Assembly: GCF_004421105.1 (NCBI RefSeq)
Contig: NZ_CP038033.1
Span: 1,569,659 to 1,633,658 of the forward strand
Origin: Nitrosococcus wardiae
GTDB taxonomy: Bacteria; Pseudomonadota; Gammaproteobacteria; Nitrosococcales; Nitrosococcaceae
Direction of reading: 5' to 3'
DNA length: 64,000 nt
The position numbers and the translations under genes were made by a program. Under the pieces are notes generated by a model. The model ran no database searches. It saw only the letters and a program-made list of their open reading frames with translations, and was not told the origin of the DNA. Shown here in pieces: positions 58,458 through 64,000 of this stretch. Every line of letters starts with the position of its first letter. Position 1 is the stretch's first letter.

Positions 58458-59975
58458 ATGTCGCTGGCGATTGCCTACAGTCGGGCTCAGGCAGGAGTTG
58501 ATGCTTCCTTAGTGACCGTGGAGGTCCACCTCTCAAATGGTCTCCCTGCTTTTTCAATTGTGGGCCTGCCGGAAACTGCGGTTAAGGAAAGCAAAGACCG
58601 GGTACGCGGTGCATTGCTTAATTGTCATTTTGAGTTTCCAGCTCGTCGTATTACGGTAAACTTGGCGCCTGCAGATTTGCCCAAGGAAGGAGGGCGCTTT
58701 GATTTGGCTATCGCCTTAGGCATTTTAGCTGCCTCAGGGCAGATCTCACCACCGGTGTTAAAGGCCTATGAATTTGTCGGCGAGCTTGCTTTAAGCGGCG
58801 AGGTACGGGGCATTCGTGGAGTGCTGCCCGTCGCCTTGCAAGCAGCAAAAGCGGGGCACACCTTAGTTGTTGCAGAAGAAAATGCCCCCGAAGCGGCCCT
58901 AGTGTCTACGGTTGAGGTATTAGGGGCTTCCCACCTTTTAGCAGTCTGTCAGCATCTCCGGGGGGAATCCTTACTTGCCCCCTTTAGCGGAAATTCCCTC
59001 AAGACGGTTCCTGTAGAGGAGATGGATATTGCTGATGTTCGGGGTCAGTATCATGTCAAACGGGCGCTAGAGGTGGCAGCGGCTGGAGCTCATAACCTCT
59101 TAATGATCGGGCCCCCGGGAACGGGCAAGACGATGTTAGCCAGTCGTTTACCAGGCCTTTTGCCTGGAATGAGCGAAGCCGAAGCGCTAGAAAGTGCCAC
59201 TGTGCAATCTATCAGCAGCCGAGGCTTTGATTTTAGCCGTTGGCGTCAGCGTCCTTTCCGAGCACCCCATCATACTGCCTCTGCGGTAGCCTTAGTGGGA
59301 GGAGGCGGCCAGCCCCGGCCCGGGGAGATCTCCCTGGCCCATCACGGGGTATTATTTCTTGATGAGTTGCCAGAATTTGAGCGTCGCGTATTGGAGGTTC
59401 TCAGAGAACCTTTGGAAGCGGGCCGTATTATGATTTCCCGGGCCGCCCAGCAGGTAGAGTTTCCCGCTTGTGTGCAATTAGTCGCGGCCATGAATCCCTG
59501 TCCCTGCGGCTATTTAGGAGATCCCAAGGGGCGTTGCCGGTGTACTATGGAACAAGTACAGCGTTATCGGGCGCGGATTTCCGGGCCTTTGTTAGACCGC
59601 ATCGATATGCAAATCGAGGTACCGCCTGTGCCCCTGAAGCAGTTACGGACCGAACCTGAAGGAATTGTGGAAACCAGTCGCCAGATTCAAGCTCGGGTGG
59701 AAGCGGCGCGAAGGCGCCAATTAACCCGTTCGGGACAACCTAACAGTTGGTTAAGCAATCGGGAGATAGAGCGCACTTGCCGCCTTAGTGATAAGGATTA
59801 CCGTTTACTGGACCAGGCCTTGGAGCAATTGGGGCTTTCGGCCCGAGCCTACCACCGGATATTGAAGGTAGCCCGGACTATTGCCGATTTGGAAGGAAGC
59901 GAGGCTATCCGTACTCCCCATCTTTCTGAGGCGATTGGTTATCGACGATTAGACCGTTCCCATGGCAAACCTTAA
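58458..59975 (+). CDS. comM: YifB/ComM-family Mg-chelatase-like AAA+ ATPase
   Basis: A protein of 505 residues. The N-terminal Lon-like domain starts [20 protein letters not shown]. The AAA+ core has Walker [19 protein letters not shown] (near residue 217), [20 protein letters not shown] (Walker B) and [15 protein letters not shown] (zinc-binding Cys cluster). The C-terminal Mg_chelatase_C region ends [13 protein letters not shown]. ComM is a branch-migration helicase that aids integration of incoming DNA during natural transformation. The stop overlaps the rep start by 14 bases, so the two are probably translated together. Confidence 0.95.
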   Translation: MSLAIAYSRAQAGVDASLVTVEVHLSNGLPAFSIVGLPETAVKESKDRVRGALLNCHFEFPARRITVNLAPADLPKEGGRFDLAIALGILAASGQISPPVLKAYEFVGELALSGEVRGIRGVLPVALQAAKAGHTLVVAEENAPEAALVSTVEVLGASHLLAVCQHLRGESLLAPFSGNSLKTVPVEEMDIADVRGQYHVKRALEVAAAGAHNLLMIGPPGTGKTMLASRLPGLLPGMSEAEALESATVQSISSRGFDFSRWRQRPFRAPHHTASAVALVGGGGQPRPGEISLAHHGVLFLDELPEFERRVLEVLREPLEAGRIMISRAAQQVEFPACVQLVAAMNPCPCGYLGDPKGRCRCTMEQVQRYRARISGPLLDRIDMQIEVPPVPLKQLRTEPEGIVETSRQIQARVEAARRRQLTRSGQPNSWLSNREIERTCRLSDKDYRLLDQALEQLGLSARAYHRILKVARTIADLEGSEAIRTPHLSEAIGYRRLDRSHGKP

Positions 59976-61965
59976 CTCCCAACAGCGCCTGGCAGTACGC
60001 CATATTGACGGCCCCCTGTTGGTGTTGGCAGGCGCTGGCAGCGGAAAAACCCGGGTGATTACCCATAAGATTGCCTATCTTATCGATCAGTGCCACCTGC
60101 CGGCCCGCTCCATTGCCGCTGTGACCTTCACTAATAAAGCGGCCCGGGAAATGAAGACCCGCATTGGCCAGTTACTGCCCAAGGGTAGGGGGCGGGGCTT
60201 GGTAGTTTCCACTTTCCATACCCTTGGGCTCAATATCTTGCGCCGTGAGCGGGAAGTTCTCGGCCTCAAAGCGGGTTTTTCTTTATTGGATGCTCAAGAT
60301 AGCCAAGCCCTGATCCGTGATCTCTGTCACCATGAATTCAGTGGTGGCGGTGAGGAGAGCAGTTTGCAGTGGCAGATTTCTGCCTGGAAAAGTTCTTTGG
60401 TGACCCCTGAAGAAGCCTTGAGCCGTGCGGGCAATGACCAGGAACTCCAAGCCGCCCAACTCTATGCCGCCTATAATCGGCGTCTGCGGGCCTATAATGG
60501 GGTCGACTTTGATGATCTTATCGGGTTGCCCGTGACCCTCTTTGCCCTGCACCCGGATATCCTCCACCGTTGGCAAACTCGTTTCCGCTATCTGCTGGTG
60601 GACGAGTATCAGGATACCAACGAGGCCCAATATCAGTTAGTTAAACATTTGGCCGGAGTGCGAGGTGCTGTTACGGTGGTAGGGGATGATGACCAGTCGG
60701 TCTATGCTTGGCGGGGGGCCCGACCGGAAAACCTACGCCATCTCAGAGAAGATTTCCCCCAGCTAACCGTCATCAAGTTAGAGCAAAACTACCGCTCTAA
60801 TGGGCGTATTTTGCGGGTGGCTAACCGGCTTATCAGCCATAATCCCCATGTATTTGAAAAACGGCTTTGGAGCGCCTTAGGTGAAGGCGACCCCATACCT
60901 GTGCTGAGTTGCCGGGACGAACACCATGAAGCGGAGAGGGTCGTTGCCGAACTGATGTACCATCGCTTTAAATACCGCACAGCGTGTCGTGATTATGCCA
61001 TCCTTTACCGGGGCAACCACCAATCTAGGCCCTTTGAGCGGGCTTTGCGGACCCACGGAATTCCTTATGTTTTGAGTGGGGGGACTTCGTTTTTCGAACG
61101 GGGCGAAGTCAAGGATATTATGGCTTACTTGCGTCTGTTGGCCAATGAGGATGATGATAATGCTTTTCTACGAGTGGCCAATACCCCGCGTCGGGGTATT
61201 GGTGCGGCAACCTTAGAAAAACTGGCGGGATATGCGGCTCGTCGGGGACAAAGCCTATTAGCCTCAAGTTTCGAGTTGGGTTTAGGCGAGTACCTCTCTG
61301 GTGAGGCCTTGGCCCGACTGCGCCGATTTTGCAAGTGGATAGTAGATTTGGCCGATCGGGGGCGGCGTGGTGATCCCATCGCGGTGATTAAAGATCTTAT
61401 TGATGAAATGGATTATCGGGCCTGGCTTGACGAAATCTGTAACGATCGACGCACTACCGAAAGGCGAATGGCTAATGTGGAGGAGTTGGTGGGTTGGTTG
61501 GAACGCCTCTACCAGCGGGGAGATGAACGACGGATCCTCGGCGATCTGGTGGCGGAAATCAGCTTGCAAGATATTTTAGAGCGAACGCAAGAGAAAAAAG
61601 ACCGGGACGCTGTTAACTTACTGACTCTCCACGCCGCCAAGGGGCTAGAGTTTCCCCATGTTTTCATAGTGGGTATGGAGGAAGAGTTGCTGCCTCACCG
61701 GACTAGCCTGGAACAGGGCGCCTTAGAGGAGGAACGGCGCTTGGCCTATGTGGGGATTACCCGGGCCCAAAGAAGCCTTTATTTGACCATGGCAGCAAAG
61801 CGCCAACAGTATGGGGAAGTTATCGCCTGTGAGCCTAGCCGATTTTTGTCAGAGTTGCCTGCTGCAGACCTTCAGTGGGAGCGGGAAGGGGCTCCCCGCG
61901 ACCCCGCTGAGCGGATGGAAAGAGGTCAAGTCCATCTCGCCAATTTGCGGGAGATGCTCCGTTAG
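59962..61965 (+). CDS. rep: ATP-dependent DNA helicase Rep (UvrD/PcrA superfamily 1A)
   Basis: A protein of 667 residues. Walker A is AGAGSGKT (residues 23-30). Other helicase motifs: [16 protein letters not shown] (Ia), [17 protein letters not shown] (II), [18 protein letters not shown] (III), LEQNYRSN (IV), [20 protein letters not shown] (V) and [18 protein letters not shown] (VI). It unwinds DNA 3' to 5' and removes obstacles ahead of forks. The length fits Rep better than the longer UvrD. It overlaps comM by 14 bases. Confidence 0.94.
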   Translation: MANLNSQQRLAVRHIDGPLLVLAGAGSGKTRVITHKIAYLIDQCHLPARSIAAVTFTNKAAREMKTRIGQLLPKGRGRGLVVSTFHTLGLNILRREREVLGLKAGFSLLDAQDSQALIRDLCHHEFSGGGEESSLQWQISAWKSSLVTPEEALSRAGNDQELQAAQLYAAYNRRLRAYNGVDFDDLIGLPVTLFALHPDILHRWQTRFRYLLVDEYQDTNEAQYQLVKHLAGVRGAVTVVGDDDQSVYAWRGARPENLRHLREDFPQLTVIKLEQNYRSNGRILRVANRLISHNPHVFEKRLWSALGEGDPIPVLSCRDEHHEAERVVAELMYHRFKYRTACRDYAILYRGNHQSRPFERALRTHGIPYVLSGGTSFFERGEVKDIMAYLRLLANEDDDNAFLRVANTPRRGIGAATLEKLAGYAARRGQSLLASSFELGLGEYLSGEALARLRRFCKWIVDLADRGRRGDPIAVIKDLIDEMDYRAWLDEICNDRRTTERRMANVEELVGWLERLYQRGDERRILGDLVAEISLQDILERTQEKKDRDAVNLLTLHAAKGLEFPHVFIVGMEEELLPHRTSLEQGALEEERRLAYVGITRAQRSLYLTMAAKRQQYGEVIACEPSRFLSELPAADLQWEREGAPRDPAERMERGQVHLANLREMLR

Positions 61966-62026
61966 TAATCATTATTTGAGAGGAACCTCTCTTCAATATG
62001 AACGCCTAAGAAGAAAGAATAGGTTT

Positions 62027-62136
62027 GGACTTACGCAATTGGCTATTCCCACGTCGGTGGGAATCTAAATAACTGCCTGAAAAAATGATTAGCCGCCTTC
62101 GCGGGTATGGCAACACCGAGCTTTTTGCGTAAGTCC
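62027..62136. repeat. 110 bp MITE-like element with GGACTTACGCAA terminal repeats
   Basis: GGACTTACGCAA (62027-62038) is repeated inverted at 62125-62136. Inside is a TTCCCACGTCGGTGGGAA palindrome (about 62047-62064) with no coding potential. The ends resemble those of IS5-like elements, so it could be mobilised in trans. It fills most of the 302-base gap between rep and ilvD; the remaining 130 bases should hold the ilvD promoter. Confidence 0.75.
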
Positions 62137-62267
62137 TAAGGTAATATTAAGGGCTAACCTGGAGTTTTTATCACTTCAGTTTTTGATTTCTGCTTGTCTT
62201 TGTGGTGATTTCATGAGTTATCCGGGTTAAGCTTTAGATTAAACTAATTTTGCTATTGGAGATATTA

Positions 62268-64000
62268 ATGCCCCCTTATCGTTCCCGAACGACAACCCAC
62301 GGCCGCAATATGGCCGGTGCCCGGGCTTTGTGGCGGGCTACCGGTATGAAAGAAGACGATTTTGGTAAGCCTATTATTGCTATTGCCAACTCTTTCACTC
62401 AGTTTGTGCCCGGCCATGTTCACCTCAAGGATCTCGGCCAGTTGGTGGCCCGAGAGATAGAGAAGGCAGGTGGGGTGGCCAAGGAGTTCCATACCATTGC
62501 CGTGGATGATGGAATTGCCATGGGCCACAGTGGAATGCTCTATTCCCTGCCTTCCCGGGAGATCATTGCCGATTCGGTAGAGTACATGGTCAATGCCCAT
62601 TGTGCCGATGCATTGGTCTGTATTTCCAATTGTGACAAGATTACTCCTGGTATGTTGATGGCCGCCTTACGTTTGAATATTCCGGTGGTGTTTGTCTCAG
62701 GGGGTCCCATGGAGGCGGGTAAGGCTAAAATTCATGGCAAGAACTTAAGCTTAGATCTGGTGGATGCCATGGTGGCAGCAGCTAACCCCAGTGAAAGCGA
62801 CTCTGATGTAATGGCCTACGAACGTTCGGCCTGTCCTACGTGCGGTTCTTGTTCTGGGATGTTTACTGCCAATTCCATGAACTGTCTGACCGAGGCCTTG
62901 GGATTGGCGTTGCCGGGTAATGGTTCCTTGCTGGCAACTCATGCCGATCGGAAAGAATTGTTTTTAGAAGCGGGTCGTTTGATTGTGACATTAGCGAAAC
63001 GCTATTACGAGCAGGACGATGAGACCGTTTTACCTCGCTCAATTGCCACCTTCGAAGCCTTTGAGAATGCCATGAGCTTAGATATTGCCATGGGCGGTTC
63101 CACGAATACCGTGCTTCATTTACTGGCGGCAGCCCAGGAAGGAGCGGTGGATTTCACCATGGCCGATATCGATCGCTTGTCCCGTAAGATACCTAACTTA
63201 TGTAAGGTGGCTCCAGCAACTCAGCAATACCATATGGAAGATGTTCACCGGGCAGGGGGAGTAATCGGTATCTTAGGAGAACTCGATCGGGCCGGGTTGA
63301 TCCAACGCCAAGTTGCCACCGTTCATAGCCCGACCTTGGGGGCGGCCCTTGACCAATGGGACGTTATCCGTTCTGGCTATGAGGCCGCCCAGAATCGCTA
63401 CCTCGCTGCTCCAGGTGGCATTCCTACTCAGATAGCTTTTAGTCAGGAGAGGCGCTGGGAGAGTCTGGATTTGGATCGGGCGCAAGGGTGCATCCGTGAC
63501 ATCGCCCATGCTTACAGTAAGGATGGGGGATTGGCGGTTCTTTATGGCAATCTTGCTGAGGAAGGTTGTATCGTCAAAACTGCCGGGGTAGACCCATCGA
63601 TGTTGATGTTTTCCGGTCCGGCCCGGGTATTCGAGAGCCAGGAGGCAGCGGTGGAGGCTATTCTGGGTGACCACATCCAGCCGGGGGAAGTAGTGCTTAT
63701 TCGCTACGAGGGTCCCAAGGGGGGGCCAGGAATGCAGGAGATGCTTTATCCCACTAGCTACCTGAAATCTAAAGGGTTAGGTAAGGTCTGTGCACTCATC
63801 ACAGATGGCCGCTTCTCGGGGGGGACTTCGGGGCTTTCCATTGGCCACGTTTCTCCTGAGGCGGCTGAAGGAGGGACTATCGGTCTGGTAGAGGAAGGCG
63901 ATAGGATTGAGATCGACATTCCCCATCGGCGTATTCATCTTGCGGTGAGCGAAGAGGAACTGGCGCGGCGCCGAATGGACATGGAGGCAAAGGCCCACCA
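62268..64000 (+). CDS. ilvD: Dihydroxy-acid dehydratase, 3' end outside window
   Basis: 577 residues are visible without a stop. The enzyme dehydrates 2,3-dihydroxy-isovalerate/methylvalerate in branched-chain amino-acid synthesis. The iron-sulfur ligands expected in the family are seen: NCDKITPG (Cys122) and [10 protein letters not shown] (Cys189, Cys192, Cys195). Asp81 in [13 protein letters not shown] is the Mg ligand. [12 protein letters not shown] near the C-terminus holds the catalytic Ser region. The ATG at 62268 has TTGGAG about 5 bases upstream. The full-length family product is about 615 residues, so roughly 40 are missing. Confidence 0.97.
   Translation, partial: MPPYRSRTTTHGRNMAGARALWRATGMKEDDFGKPIIAIANSFTQFVPGHVHLKDLGQLVAREIEKAGGVAKEFHTIAVDDGIAMGHSGMLYSLPSREIIADSVEYMVNAHCADALVCISNCDKITPGMLMAALRLNIPVVFVSGGPMEAGKAKIHGKNLSLDLVDAMVAAANPSESDSDVMAYERSACPTCGSCSGMFTANSMNCLTEALGLALPGNGSLLATHADRKELFLEAGRLIVTLAKRYYEQDDETVLPRSIATFEAFENAMSLDIAMGGSTNTVLHLLAAAQEGAVDFTMADIDRLSRKIPNLCKVAPATQQYHMEDVHRAGGVIGILGELDRAGLIQRQVATVHSPTLGAALDQWDVIRSGYEAAQNRYLAAPGGIPTQIAFSQERRWESLDLDRAQGCIRDIAHAYSKDGGLAVLYGNLAEEGCIVKTAGVDPSMLMFSGPARVFESQEAAVEAILGDHIQPGEVVLIRYEGPKGGPGMQEMLYPTSYLKSKGLGKVCALITDGRFSGGTSGLSIGHVSPEAAEGGTIGLVEEGDRIEIDIPHRRIHLAVSEEELARRRMDMEAKAH

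Overview
This window looks like the chromosome of a gammaproteobacterium. The housekeeping genes (ubiK, comM, rep, ilvD, gatB, argA, rppH) are of gammaproteobacterial type. They sit beside an exopolysaccharide cluster of the exosortase-A (XrtA/PEP-CTERM) associated kind, and the DNA is crowded with decaying insertion sequences. A Chromatiales organism such as Nitrosococcus fits best, but that is inference from remembered gene content; no sequence search was run. No exosortase gene and no obvious PEP-CTERM substrate were found in the window.

Layout. (1) 1-13032: surface-polysaccharide and lipid-linked glycan genes, nearly all on the + strand: a methyltransferase, a GlpD-like oxidase, an epimerase, a GT4 glycosyltransferase, a YdjM-like membrane protein, a hexapeptide acyltransferase, an AsnB-type amidotransferase, a flippase-like protein, a broken sulfotransferase, a TupA-like ATP-grasp enzyme and a CapA-like protein. 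(2) 13033-33970: an accessory zone of IS debris (IS1, IS3, IS4, IS21, IS256, IS481-like tips, IS630, IS1595, IS1634, a resolvase, group II intron tails). It carries islands of secreted or polysaccharide-related genes: two near-identical polysaccharide-lyase-like genes in inverted orientation, an FkbM-like methyltransferase, a sulfotransferase with a DUF4185-like lipoprotein, a VanZ-LamG protein, and two FN3 plus H-lectin-like secreted proteins that share an apparently identical 824 bp 3' half. One of these two is preceded by a clear cyclic di-GMP-I (GEMM) riboswitch. (3) 33987-43172: more of the polysaccharide system (PqqD-HprK fusion, polyprenyl-phosphate sugar transferase, XrtA-associated ATPase, UDP-glucose dehydrogenase), interrupted by an inverted duplication of rppH around a tnpB remnant. 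(4) 43203-64000: core genes (gatB, argA, alpha carbonic anhydrase, ubiK, comM, rep, ilvD), separated by a second IS graveyard (46038-53445) that contains an intact IS1634-type element nested inside another transposase.

How the genes fit together: Ugd supplies UDP-glucuronate; the sugar transferase starts the undecaprenyl-linked repeat unit; the glycosyltransferase, epimerase, acyltransferase, amidotransferase, ATP-grasp and sulfotransferase genes would decorate it; the flippase-like and CapA-like proteins act at the membrane. The riboswitch on the lectin-like gene suggests that matrix adhesion is tied to cyclic di-GMP. The most notable signals are the modular duplication of lectin-like 3' cassettes under different 5' ends, the inverted gene duplications, and IS insertion at the extreme 5' end of argA.
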